64,000 nt of DNA from Brachionus manjavacas (lineage: Eukaryota > Rotifera > Eurotatoria > Ploima > Brachionidae), in contig JAHQIY010000009.1 of NCBI GenBank assembly GCA_019054805.1, positions 2,976,001 through 3,040,000 on the forward strand. Direction: 5' to 3'. Below the pieces are notes generated by a model. That model saw nothing but the letters and a program-made list of their open reading frames with translations, ran no database searches and was not told the DNA's origin. The stretch's first letter is position 1; each line of letters begins with the position of its first letter. A program made the translations under genes and the position numbers. Positions 11,700 to 23,734 of this stretch are shown one piece after another.

Positions 11700-13278
11700 C
11701 ACTTTTTATTACCTACGCTCATTGACACCTTACGCTTACACTCCAAAAGGTTAGTTCATGCTGTCTACTAGAGATCAAACTGTACTTGTTTACATGTGCT
11801 GTTATCCAATCTCTTACTATTCCTTCCATTACTCTACAACATACTGATGTCAAGGAAACTTTTTTGTACTTTGTCTGTAAAAACTCAATTATCTCACTCA
11901 CCTTCTGCTTGCTCTTCATGTAGCTGTATAGTAGCTGTAGAGTAGTTACTTGCATGCCTTAACTCATAAACTGAGATATTAATGTTCATGACCCTTTTAA
12001 CACACTTGCTTATTTTTTTGTACTCTTCATATTTCCCAATATCTCTTTTGTGGTCCTACGCCCAGCTTAGCCATAGATTTCTTTTTCGTAAGCCACGATG
12101 GCCGGATCCCTCGACTCGCATCAACTTTTATCTTTGAAATAAATTTTTCACACAATAAATCTTTCACACGCTTCATTATATTTTTTCAGGAATTCTTCAT
12201 AACAATCGCAGATGTTCTTCAGCTTGTATCTCCAGCTTATACTCAAATGACCATTCTCCTTGCCACCGAGGATTTCTCCTTTCCACTCCCCTCCGTTATG
12301 ACTAGATCCAATATGTAAGTTTATCTAATGGGCTCCTTCTAGAAGGCTTTTATACAGACATTCTGAGTTAAGACTCCTCGCTTAGGCAGTTCACAAATTC
12401 TGCCGCACTCGTTGACTCCGTTAATATTTTTGCCTCTAAGTTATCAATCCAGTCCAGTTGAGTGTAGTTGAATTCCAGTAATAACCTACAATATTGCCCC
12501 CGTAAAACTAAATTATTCGCCATTTCAATCGATTTGATGATCTCTCTATCTCTCAACCTGTGCTGTCTCCTCACTTTCTGTTACCCCTTTACTGCTTCTT
12601 GTTATTTTTGGTCTACACATACACCCCAGCAGAAGTATTTCCTTCTCCGATTCAGCTAGATTTGATTCACACCAGATTTGCTCAATTTTATTTGAATTAA
12701 GTTGTTCGTTGTCGATTTCCGTGAAGTTGAGGGAACCCGAATCCCTAGCATATACAAACTCCACCTCCTCACCAGCTCCTCACATGCAATCAAAGTAGGT
12801 CCTTTCTCCTTGAATCTTGTCAGCTTGACTAAATCAACATGTTCTTCGAATCGAATAGCAGTAAGTATCTTGGTAACCTCTTCTTTCACCACTTCTTTTT
12901 CCATTCCGGTTTTTATCTTTCTCACCTCGTTTCCTACTGGAGTCTTTTCAAATATAAAAATGTTTTTTTCTTTCCTCTTACTCTTGTTTTGCTCCTCTTG
13001 TTTATCACCAAATTGGATATATCATTCCGCACATTTTTACTCTTTACCCTCCCTACCAGAAATTGTCTGAGTCTTGAACAGTTACCTCCGATGTCGTCTC
13101 CGCTCTGCCATCCAGTTCTGTCATTTTTTCTTTCATTTGATCAAACTCCACTCTGTGAGCGTCATTCTCTTCCCCAAGAGACTTTATTCTCTCTAAGGCC
13201 TCGTCCATTTTTGTTTTCTCCTCCAATTTTACTTTCTTAATTGCTTCCGCGATCATCGTAGCTTTCTACCGTGCTGTC
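11700..13278 (-). mobile_element. LINE with coiled-coil ORF1, endonuclease and RT remnants
   Basis: Read on the minus strand from 13278: a charged coiled-coil segment (13256-13053, EEKTKMDEALERIKSLGEE), an endonuclease N-terminal part (12925-12546, ending ILLLGCMCRP), the DFNY box variant LEFNYTQLDW (about 12470) and a reverse-transcriptase block SLTSVCCRVMEG (about 11860-11820) with SRQHEL. It is GC-richer than the surrounding DNA, with numerous stops and deletions, so it is dead. The overlapping open stretches on the plus strand are shadows. Confidence 0.65.
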
Positions 13279-15154
13279 ATTTTTTTTCTTTTGAATTTGT
13301 TATTTATTTTTTTAATTAATAAAAATGTGATAATAATTTTTTTGAAAACAAAACTAAAAATGGTTATTCAAATAGAATAATTGAAGAATATCTGTCACCC
13401 GACGTAGTTTTTTTTGACAGAATAATAGAGTTTATTCTGTCAGTCTATTTAGATGATGTCCCTTTTTGAATAAATACTCGTTATGGTATATGTGCTTGAT
13501 TTCTTAATTATTTTTTTTTCATTTTTTCATTGAGGATCTCTAACTTTTTCTGTTCATGATTCGTTTTAGTCAATAAAATTAAATAAAACTTTAAAGAAAA
13601 ACAAAAGAGTTTGAAATTGATGTACGAAGTCAAAATTAATAGAAAAATTATTAAATTTTTCTTTTGTGTCATACTGACACCGATAAATTCTAACAAAACA
13701 TCTTTATAATTTAGATTAAAAATTTTGTTCAGATTTACGAAATTTCGAGTAAATTTTAAAAGCATAAAATTAGTTTGATTTTTTTTCCAATTAACTCTAG
13801 AAAGCCAAATTTTTTATAATTAAATCATAAAAGCTCGGATGAGTCAATTTAACCCCACAATCTTTTAATTAATTATTAATTATTTGGTAAAAAATAACTG
13901 AATTGATATTTGTTTTTGTTCTTTATAAAAAATCTATAAATTTATAAACCTAAAATTAAAAATCAAATTTTGAATCTCCTAGATAAAAACTAGCTGATAA
14001 ATAGAGATGTAAAAATTACTTTACTTTAAAGATGACAACGAGGTAAAGTAATAAACAAGATACTTTTAATTCTTTATTTTAAATTCATTAAAACGATAGT
14101 TAAAAGAATTAAGTTAATAAAACCATTCTGAAAAAGAAAAGTACTATTGATTTCAAAACTTTTGATACTTTTATTGAAAAAAAAACTAGATGAAAATTAA
14201 GTTTTTAAAAAAATTTAGAAAAAAGAATTAACACATCTAATTTGATGCATGATACTAGTATTTATCAAACGATACCTCGAGGATGGTATTGGTATCGAGA
14301 TAAGATCAGCAGAAAAGAATTGAAAATTTAGTTTCTATCTTTTTAATATATTTTTCAATTTTATTTATTTTTTAAGTCAACATAAACTTGACTTAGCCTT
14401 TATTTTGAAAAATTTAAAAAAAAACATTCAAAAAGAAATAAAAACCTTTTAAAATAGAATTTGATAATTTTAAATATCTGGTTCAGTTCAATTTTTTAAA
14501 GAAGCTAAAAACCTTAAATTGGGTCATTTTGACCCTTTCTAGTGTTAAATAAAAATTTAATAATTTTATTTTTAATCTTTCTAAAAATGTTTAAATAATT
14601 TTTTTTTATTTATCAACTCCGCAAAATAATTTTTATCTCTAAATTTAGCATTAATGTTTTCTAAAATGGCTGGTTTGATAAATTTTAAATTTTGTTACAT
14701 AAAATAATTATTTTAATCAAATTACATAATTTTCTAGAACAACTTAATTATTATATTTTATTCATTTATTGAAATGTTATAAATTAGCTACGAGCTTTAA
14801 CTAGGTCTTAAAATGTTCAATCTAGCTAAAAATATTATCTCAAAATATTGTCTTAAAAATTAAATAACGTTAACTTTATCCGCTGAAATAGACACTTTTT
14901 TTTTCTTATATGCTATTCAAAACACTATCCACCCGATAACACCTGAATTGTGTACAAAAATTTTATCATCGTAGTCTAAATTTATATTGATTGCACTTTT
15001 ATTTTAATTTTTTAGCTAAATGTTTACAGTTGTTAAGAGACTTAAGACCTAATTATCAAGATTTGATATTGTTGATGTCAAAAAATTATGCTAAATTCTA
15101 TTTTATATATATTTTCTTGAAACTTTAATTTTTTGAATAATTTAAAATAAAAAA
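13279..15154. other. AT-rich intergenic DNA before AGMO
   Basis: No gene is seen. A perfect 11-bp hairpin (TGACAGAATAA / TTATTCTGTCA) lies near 13415-13442. The promoter of AGMO must lie in the last part, but no element can be named. Confidence 0.4.
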
Positions 15155-16631
15155 ATGAGCCTAAATTTGGATTTTTTAACACTGCGAAGCATATTCTACT
15201 TGCTCAAACCAAGTGAAACATACTACCAAAATGTATCGGACGTGCCGGACTTTGTAGCCAAAGCTTTTAACATATTTTTCTCATTTATCTTTATCGAACA
15301 ATTAATCCTGCTAGTTCAAAACCAAAAAATTTGTTTCCGACTAAACGATACTGTAAAAAAATAAAAATTTTTTTAATATTTTTTTATAATTTTTTTTTCT
15401 CAGATCAGTTCACTCAGTGCCGGAATAATATCCATTTTGCCGAGGTATTTTTCTAAATATGCCATCAACTTCCATTTATTTTTTATTTTTTTTCAGTTTT
15501 TATTTTAGAAAAGTTTACTTGGTTACATATATTTGGTGCTATGAGCACTTTAATGTAATAACACTTAGCTACGACTCGGCTTTTACCTATGTGGTAGCGT
15601 TCATTCTGGTGGACCTAGGCTACTATTGGTTTCATCGAGCCGCCCATGAGGTCAATCTGTTTTGGGCCGCTCATCAGACCCATCACAGTTCAGAAGAATA
15701 CAATTTTACCACTGCTCTGAGACAGTCTGTATTCCAGCAGTACACTAGCTGGATGTTTTATCTGCCCTTCTCACTTATAATTTCACCATCCATCTTTTTG
15801 GTCCATGCTCACTTGAACCTCATCTACCAATTCTGGATTCACACAGAAATAGTGGATAATTTGGGATTTTTAGAGTGGATACTAAACACCCCCAGTCATC
15901 ACAGAGTCCATCATGGCCGCAACCCCTATTGCATTGACAAGAATTACGCAGGAGTTCTAATCATTTGGGACCGTCTTTTCGGTACTTTTCAGCAAGAAAC
16001 CAAAGACGAACAACTGGCTTACGGTCTGGTTCATCCGCTTAAAACATGGAACCCGATACACGCACAAATATTCAACTATAGGTATATTTTTAGGAAATTC
16101 AAAAAAGCCGGCTCTTGGTCGGAGCGCTTTGGCATTTTGTTCAAAGGCCCTGGTTGGGTAAATGGCTCACCGCGGCTTGGTGACAGAAATTCACTGCCGA
16201 AAGTCAAATATCCGATTAAGAAGTTCAATGTGGAAATTGGAATGCTGATGAATTTTTATGTTGGTTTACACTTTAGCTATGCGCTGATTATGTTTTCAGT
16301 ATTGGTAAATTTGAAGGTAAATTGAAATTTATTAATTATTAAAAGAATAAAAGAAAAAATTAATTAGCAACTGGAGCCGGTATTTATTACCATCAGCGTT
16401 TGCTACCTTATGTTCTGTTTGACTTGCTTTGGCAAAATTTTGGACAAAAAATCAAACAGTTTTGTCTATGAGTTTTGTAGAATTGTTATAAGTGTGATCG
16501 GTTTGAATTTTTGCGGAGATTTTATTCTCAAAATATTATATGGCTCGAATTTTTTATTTTTAACTTATAGTATTTTAGTCTATTTAAGTGTTGCTGGATT
16601 AACAGCACATTTTGTTAAAAAATCTATCTAA
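15155..16631 (+). CDS. AGMO: alkylglycerol monooxygenase (fatty acid hydroxylase superfamily)
   Basis: Exons are 15155-15352, 15404-15444, 15497-16316 and 16368-16631, with GT-AG introns of only 51, 52 and 51 bases; all phases agree and give 440 residues, against about 445 in human AGMO. AGMO uses tetrahydrobiopterin and O2 to cleave the ether bond of alkylglycerols in the ER membrane. The histidine clusters that bind the di-iron centre are all present: HRAAH (126-130), HQTHH (139-143), WIHTE (His195) and HHRVHHG (214-220). The block between them (ALRQSVFQQYTSW, NTPSHH, CIDKNYAGVLIIWDRLFGTF) is highly typical of AGMO rather than sterol desaturases. Hydrophobic membrane segments lie before residue 125, around 160-185 and in the C-terminal exon. 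The gene looks intact. Confidence 0.95.
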
Positions 16632-18679
16632 CTTAAAGTTAATTTTTCAATAAGAATTTTTGGTAGCAAACTTTTTTCATTTAAAAAAATTTATTCTCCA
16701 AACAGAGTTTAAAAGAACTACCAAAATGATTTTAATTAAAATAAATTTATTTTAATATTTTAATAAATTTTAAAAATTTTTTACTTTTTTAATAAAACTT
16801 AAATAAACAGGCACAAAAATTTTATCAACATTCATCGAAAACTTTTCAGCTTCCATGGTTTTCATCCTTGCATTGTTTTAAATACACAAAATGCAGAGAA
16901 TCATACACAAGCTTTAAACATATTAATAAAAGTAATAATCGATTAAAAATAAATTAATTTTGAGTCTTTTTAAAAAGATAAAAACAGTAATATCAAAATA
17001 ATATTAATTATATGTATCCCTTTCTGGATATTTTGAAGTAATTTTTGCACCTCTATTTGGTTTGTCATTATTGCTCGAGAACAATTAGATAAATTTATAT
17101 TTTAAGTTTAATTAAATTTTTTTTTTATAAATTTTGTTGAAGAAGTTATTTGATACCGATAATCAATTGAGAAACAGATTCCTGTATCTTATTTTTATAG
17201 CCATTTTTTGGACAATGACTAAATGTCTTTTTAAAAAAATTTTTTATTAAAATTGGGGACCAAAAAGATTTAATTTTATTTTAAGAATTTTTGCATTTTT
17301 TTTTAAATTAGTGAAGAGAAACGTTTCTGATCCCAGTTAGTCCTTTACAAAACAAACAATTTGAAACAGAAGAATTTTTGAAGTTTTCTTTGAAAATAAG
17401 ATTATAAAGTTTTTGAAAATTTTTAATTCAAGACAATATTGAATAAAAATACATAAATCATTTTTAATTATTGAACTATTTTATTTTTTGTTATAAAAAT
17501 TTCATTAAATGTGTTTGTTACATCAAAACGGCATTTAGCCAGGGATTCAGCCAGGGATGAGACATGCGTGTCACAGCCCCACCCTTTAAATCAAAAATAA
17601 AATATAGTCTTTTAAGATAAAATTTTTTCATTTTTATCTATAATGATAAATTAGAAAACTTTAACCATTTAGATTGAAACATAAAAATGATTGAGTTTAA
17701 GGTGATTTTAACTGAATCTGAGTTTTTGTCACTGAGTGCGTTACGACAGCTGATGCAATCAAATAACGTGCTTAAATTACTTTTACCTTAAGTGTTTAAA
17801 AAATTTCATAAATTTTAAAAAATTAAAAAAATTTCTTTTTTATATTTGCTATTTCGTTTTTTTTTAATTTGAATAATCAAACTTCATTGTTGATAATTTT
17901 AAAACCATTCCCTAAGTCAAATTTATCAATTTCATGGAAGTATATCAAAATAGCTAAATTAAATTAGCTAGAAATAAAAAAAGCTAAATTTTCGAAATTG
18001 CTAATTGATTACAAATTAATGAAAAACATCTTGTTGTGATATTCAAGAAATATTTATTCAATATTTAAAAATCAAACTTAGATTGTGAACAGTATCTTCT
18101 GAATTATCTTTAGTATAATGACCTAAAATACACTTGATTCAGTCATCCAAAAGAATATATTTAGTCATCAGTCATTTAAAGAGATTAATGACTTAAAAAT
18201 CTTTATTCAAATTTTTTTCGTTGTAGCGATTTTGATTTTAGCTAATTTAATTTAGCAATTGATCGAAAAAGCTAAAAAAATGACTTTGCTAAAATGAAAC
18301 AGCTAATTTAAATTAGCTATTTTAAACTTATCTAATTTGATGCGAGCCCAATATTATGCATTAACGGGATATGGCTAAAATAAGAACTGGTTTGATTTTT
18401 ATTAATTAAAAATTAAAAAAAAAACTAAATAAAAAATTCTATTTATTCAAATTTTTGCTTCGTTCAATTACTCCTTTCCTTTTCACTTTATCAACTCGAG
18501 AGAAAACGCATTCCATCAAGGCTTGTATAGAACTAAGGTCTATCTTTTGATGCCATTTTAACAAATTGATACATTTTTTTAAACAGAGCTGCTTAAAAGT
18601 GCCACAATAAAGTCCAAGTCCGGAAAAAAAAAGTGCAGTTTTTTTTCAAATTTGTAGATCAGGCTTTATGTCAAAAAAT
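16632..18679. other. 3' flank of AGMO and intergenic DNA
   Basis: No gene is found. The segment 17940-18340 holds repeated, partly inverted AGCTAAATT/AATTTAGCT motifs and may be a decayed foldback element. The rest is AT-rich without recognised structure. Confidence 0.35.
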
Positions 18680-19640
18680 TTATACTCTTGGGTTTTCTAA
18701 TGCATTTAAATTTGCCATATTTCAGAATTTTCTTGCAATTTTATTTAAGATTTTTGAAGGTTTCCCAAGGTTTAATAATAAATCTTTTATTCGATAAAAT
18801 CTTTATTAAATTGAGCCTTGAATTACAATGTTCTTTGATTTCATCTTTCATTCGATTAAAATTTAATTCGGCATCAAATTTTATACCAAGAAACTTTGTC
18901 TCTGTTTGTCTAATTGATTTTATTTCAATAGATTCTTAAGATTAGATCAGCCTTTTCCTTGTTATATTTTGAAAAACCATCGAACAAGACTTTTCAACTA
19001 AAGAAGGGAGTATTTATTATTTTTTTTTTCTTTAAGGGAAATCGTTAATGGGCTAATAAATATAATGGACTAATAACTGAGCCTTGAGACACACCTGCGG
19101 TTATTGAAAATTCTACAGTAATATGACCATTTACAATTATTATTTAAAATTTTGATTCTTTTTTTGTTCCAGATTTATTTATATTTTTCCAAAAGGGTCT
19201 GCTTGAAAGGGGATCTTTCCTCATTTGTTTAATGAATTCTAACCAATTTTGATTACAAAATTTTTTAAGAATAATTTTCAATTCTGATGTCAATTTGTTA
19301 AATCTTTGTTTAATCCTTTGGCAACGAGTTTTTTGGAATATTCTTCGTATTTTTTACGTTCTTTAATTTAATTTACTATTTCAGGTGGTAGACTGATTTT
19401 GAAGAGTTTTAGGGAACGATATGGTTTGCTTTTATTAGGCGCGTTCATTATTTTCTAATTAATAGTTTAGATCTTCTATTGATAGTTGCTTATTATTTAG
19501 ATTTCCGTTTTTCAGAACATCCTTGAAAAGTGATCAATTTTTAAATCTAATTTTTTCTATTATGATTTATTTGAGTCAATAGAGTTTTGTATTTCTGAAT
19601 CAATGACCGAAGAAAAACAAGAAAAAATCCTAAAACTTTT
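18680..19640 (-). mobile_element. LINE family A, decayed RT fragment
   Basis: The minus strand at about 19130-19075 encodes the reverse-transcriptase motif AGVSQGSVISPLYLL (box 4 of LINE RTs), and the end near 18700 matches the SNRKxGL block of family A. Many stops are present. Confidence 0.6.
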
Positions 19641-19849
19641 AACGAAGGCTTTCTAAGCAAAAACGAAAGAAAAAAATGTATACATTTTTACCAAATTGCC
19701 ATCAAACTTGTTTTTAGCAATTGAATTTGAAAAATTATTTCTTGTAGATCTTTTAATTCAATTAAATCATGTGACTGACACAATTATAAAAAAATTCTAT
19801 TTAATTTAAAAAGATAAAGCTTGACTTTATTTAAATTATCTTATTTATT

Positions 19850-19895
19850 ATTTTTTTGCGGTGTTTACTGAAATAATAATAATAATAATGATTTA
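19850..19895 (+). repeat. retroposon 3' end, second hairpin family
   Basis: TTGCGGTGTTTACTGAAAT followed by (AATAAT)n resembles the 3' ends at 36425-36475 and 52040-52100, where CGCC and GGCG pair before an ATAAA-type tail. Confidence 0.4.
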
Positions 19896-20159
19896 TTTGT
19901 GATGTTGATTATTAATGAAAAATTTATGCTATTTATTTTAATTTGTGTCCAGTTAAGGATTCTTCATATAAAAAAAAATCACATCAAAAATAAAAAGTTA
20001 AATAAAAAAATACATGTATACATGCTGGTTAAATGCGGGCCTAGTTTCCCTAAGGAAGATTTTTGAGAAGCCTATATGAGACAATCCATTCACACAAGGA
20101 TTTTTTCTCATATCTTTTACATGGATAGACAATGAGATCAAACTTTTAAAAAAGGGTAT

Positions 20160-20445
20160 ATTATTATAGTCAAATTTTTCAAAGGAATGTCAAATTTAAA
20201 AAAATTATTTTGTCAAATTTTATTCGATCATTTGTCAAATTTTTATATGTCAAATTTAAAATAAGAACGTCAAATATTATGTTTTTTCGTAAAATTTATT
20301 AAAGAAATGTCAAATTAGAAGGTATCAAATTTTTTTGATAACAGTCAAATTTTCGTCAAAAAAAAGTCAAATATTCACCAAAAAAAAGAGAAAAATATTC
20401 AAAAAAAAAGTAAAAATATTTGACGTTCTTATTTTTAATTTAAAT
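20160..20445. repeat. GTCAAAT motif array and hairpin beside the MULE
   Basis: About a dozen copies of GTCAAAT(TT) lie at irregular spacing from 20167 to 20375. Parts at 20257-20277 and 20418-20437 form an inverted repeat (AAAATAAGAACGTCAAAT). It abuts the C-terminal end of the MULE reading frame, so it is probably its subterminal region. Confidence 0.5.
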
Positions 20446-22490
20446 GTAAAAGGTGAAGCTTGCTTTGCCAATGCTTTAGCCATTTTTTTGAGTCTCCCAG
20501 CACTTGCGACTTGACCCAAAGTTAGACACCAAGATTCTTTAGGAAACTCGTCAAATAGACGTTCGCGATAAGCAATCCCGATGATGTGCTTGCACATGTA
20601 ATGTTTGAACCATGATGGACATGTAAATGTGCTAAGCTTCCAATTATCTTGGTTTAATTGTACGATGCGTAGTTCTTGAAAAGTTTCAAGAAATTGCTGG
20701 AAATTGTCCCATTCACATTTATTAACTAGTTGAAGAAATTTTTTACAGCGATCTTTGTCGAAAACATTTGGTACTAGTTCGTTTATTTGCGCGTTGCTTG
20801 GTTCTTGTTGTTCTAAAGGTCTTTTTCGTGGTCTGCCTCTTTTTTTTTAACGCCGTCTTCTTGTGTTGTTGGAATTATAATTGTTGTTAACACTTGAGTT
20901 GTTGTTGATTCTTTCGGATTACGCTCTATGAAAAAGAAAGATTTACTAGAAAACTTCTGCTTTATTACTTTAAGGCCTAGAAGTTCCCAGGCAAAAGTTC
21001 GCCTGAAGTAATCAATTGATACGTTTGGTTCTTTTGAAAATATTTTTTGATCTGGTCGAATAGCATTTCGCTGAAAGGACCATGTTAAGAAATCATGTTT
21101 GTCAAGATTTTCTAAAAATTCGCTAGTTTTAGAGATTTTCTCTCAAGTAAATCCTTAATTAATATTGTTGTTAGACTCGAGGGCATTGTTAGTGACTGGA
21201 TGGCCTTGTTCTCTTCCGTCGAACCAACCGTTTACAGAAGATGTAATCCAAGCGCTATCCATGTATGCTGCGAATTCGGGGTCAATTTTTGTCCATTTCT
21301 CTTAGAACAATTTCGATGCATTTTCGAACATAGTTTCGTTGATTGAAAGTTGAAGATTGTCGATGACGAATTTCATTTGTTTGTAGTGTTGGTTACGATT
21401 GTATTCAGTATGAATATTACGTTTAACGTGTGCCCAGCACATAATTCGTTGTTTTAGATTGAATACTTTCGAAAAACCAATGTGAATTGCTTCTGCGCCA
21501 TCAGCGAGTAGAGCGGTTGGGTTGATATCTCGATTCAATAATAATTCAGCCGATTCTTTCAGCGCCTTGAACAAAAATTCGAAATCTTGGTTTTTCTCGC
21601 ACATGGTTAATGCTATACCAAAAGGGTGGAATTTTTTTTCTCGATCACAAGAACCAACAAGAATAACTTTATATCCATTCCAAACTAATTTGTATGTTGA
21701 GTCTGTTACTAGTAATTCAACTAAAAAATTAAAAAAATTAGTCTTAAAAAAAGAATAAATTTATTAAAAATGAAAATAATTTACCATCTTCAGGTACTTG
21801 TGAAATCAAATTGTAGGTCGATAGAAAAATTCGAAGTGCTGTAATCTTCGCCTCGTGTCGATTGATCTGATACACTGGATAGATTAACGATTGTCATCAA
21901 CTGGCAAATGTTCATTAGCTTTACACCAATTGAATAGTTCACCTAGATTTGTAATTTTTTCGATTTCTTCACTCTTTAATACTCGAAGATATGTCTGTAT
22001 TTGCGTGACCTTTAGTAGAGCTTGAATTTTTTTCTCATATAATGAATGCACAACGGTCTCGTTATCTTTTCGTAAAAGTAAATCTGAAGGACTATCTTCT
22101 TAGTTGGAGCGCTTAAACCAACTTTTGACTCGGGATGTTCGTGTTCATTCTCTGAAAAAACGATGTCAACTTTCATCGAAGCGGGATCTGAACGAATTTT
22201 TAGCCTAACTGGGCAAACTAACTTACCGGCAATACTACAATAGTAATTTCTAATTGTCATACCGTCACAAGTACTGTTAGTTAGTTTGGCCCACGAACAC
22301 TCTTGAATAAAGTCTCGATCAATTGCTACAAAAGCTTGTCTAAGATTTTCGTAGGTTACGTAAATTTTGTAAAACAAATGACTTTTCTTAGCTTTAGCTT
22401 TAGCAGGTTCCGAAACAACACAAATGTCTTCAGCGTCATTATCAGTTTCTTGACCCTGATCTTCATTGTTACGTTGAGCCGGATGGAGAT
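20380..22490 (-). pseudogene. MULE transposase with FLYWCH and SWIM fingers, decayed
   Basis: Read on the minus strand: an acidic leader (22480-22390, NNEDQGQETDNDAED), a FLYWCH-like finger (22377-22100, NYYCSIAGKLVCP then a HEH end), the MULE catalytic region (21604-21302, ALLADGAEAIHIGF and MCWAHVKRNI), an AT-hook-like patch (about 20850-20820, KKRGRPRKRP) and a SWIM finger (about 20640-20585, TCPSWFKHYMCKH). The order matches autonomous Mutator-like elements of animals. Frames change several times and stops occur, so it is inactive. Its 5' end is cut by the inverted-repeat element that starts near 22497. Confidence 0.8.
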
Positions 22491-22496
22491 TTAAAA

Positions 22497-22920
22497 AAAA
22501 ATTTTCCTTTCTGTACTTTTTGTACTTTTTCAGAATATTATTTTATTTGGCCCTGTTTCTTTTTGTAATAAATGGTAATTTTAATCATTATATTAAAATT
22601 TAAACGGGGTCCGGGGCGGAGCCCTGGTTTAGGGATTCGGGTATGCTGGAGGTAAGAAAAATATTAGTCAAAGTTAAAATTGATATTTAAAATATTGATT
22701 ATAATAAAATTTTTTTTTAATTACCATTAAGAAAAAAAGGGACAAAAAGTACAAAAAGGGACAGTGCCAAATAAATTAAAATTATGAAAAAGTACAAAAA
22801 TTATAGAAAGTACAAAAAGGAACAGGGTCAAATAAATTAATTAGAAAATGAACAAAAAGTACAGAAAGGATTTTTACTTTTAAATCCTTTCATTGTCTAT
22901 ACCTCCTTTTGTTGTTCTTA
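22497..22920. mobile_element. inverted-repeat MITE, TACTTTTT-rich family, copy 1
   Basis: CTTTCTGTACTTTTTGTACT at 22507 returns inverted at 22735-22875. The centre has a GC-rich core (GGGTCCGGGGCGGAGCCCTG, 22608-22627). The right end is CATTGTCTATACCTCC. The second copy lies at 49541-49975 in the opposite orientation of the core. It seems to have been inserted into the 5' part of the MULE. Confidence 0.6.
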
Positions 22921-23009
22921 CAACTCAAAAAATTGCGCAATACTTAAAATAAAAGTTTTTTTAAGCTTTAAAATGACCGCCTTATTATAGGCTTTATTTT
23001 TTAATAGAT

Positions 23010-23725
23010 AAAATCAGTTTGTTGTAAATATCAGTCGAAATTTTCAGCCATTCCATCATGAAGCACTTGTTTTAAATGCTCAACTGAAGTTATATTATAA
23101 TCCGGCAATTTTTGGATTTGAAGTTTATGATCAAATGTAAATTTTAGATCAAAATTTCTAATTTTTTATTCAAATTTCTATTTTTAATCAATTTTTTAAA
23201 TACTTAATTTTTAAACTTTATTAAACATGATTTTTTCAATCTTTTATTATGAAGAATATTATATGAATTTTTATCTGAAGTAAAATAAAATCTAAATCAA
23301 TATTTTGAAATTTTACAATACAAAATTTAACTTTGTTTCGCTGTAATATATTTTATTTAATATTAAAATATCATTTAAAGCCATAATTTGGGTGCTTTAA
23401 TGTGGATTTTAAATTGGTCTTAAAAATTCTCAAATAAATATTTATAAAAATCAATTAAAGATCAGTTGAAAAAAAAAAATTTTTTTTATCAAAATAAAAA
23501 ATATTTTGTGTTTAATTAAAAAGTATTTTAAATAAGCTTTTTTCATCTATTTATTAAGATTTTAATCAATTAAATTTTGATCATGTGATCATGAACTTCA
23601 AGTTGCCCAATTTTTGGTCGATATATGGCCAAAAAGGGTTAGGGTTGAGATCAGGCGATCTTGGAAACCATGGAAGAATTCTAAAATCATGTTCTTTAAA
23701 CAAGTCTTTGACCGCATTAAGTTGT
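23010..23725 (-). pseudogene. Tc1/mariner transposase C-terminus, split by a MITE
   Basis: On the minus strand 23725-23618 encodes LFKEHDFRILPWFPRSPDLN followed by PNPFWPYIDQ, the SPDLNP block of Tc1/mariner DDE transposases. The frame is interrupted at 23617 and continues at 23115 as KLPDYNITSVEHLKQVLHDG, then MAENF and a stop. The acidic residue expected soon after SPDLNP is replaced, so the catalytic triad is broken. Confidence 0.7.
23116..23607. mobile_element. MITE (TTGAAGTTYATGATCA family) with 10-bp target duplication
   Basis: The 492-bp insert has inverted ends TTTGAAGTTTATGATCA and, on the other strand, GGCAACTTGAAGTTCATGAT. CAATTTTTGG is present on both sides (23106-23115 and 23608-23617). 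Removing the insert plus one copy joins the transposase frame without a shift. A relative with a 9-bp duplication is at 33139-33515. Duplications of 9-10 bp suggest a MULE-type donor. Confidence 0.75.
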
Positions 23726-23734
23726 TTTTTAATG

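Noticed and set aside
12702-13240. Two overlapping plus-strand ORFs of about 120-130 codons, rich in Phe and Ser
   Set aside because: They are the antisense of LINE ORF1 and endonuclease sequence on the minus strand.
20160-20380. GTCAAAT repeats as a possible CRISPR or operator array
   Set aside because: Spacing is irregular, the motif is too short, and it abuts a MULE gene, so subterminal transposon repeats explain it.
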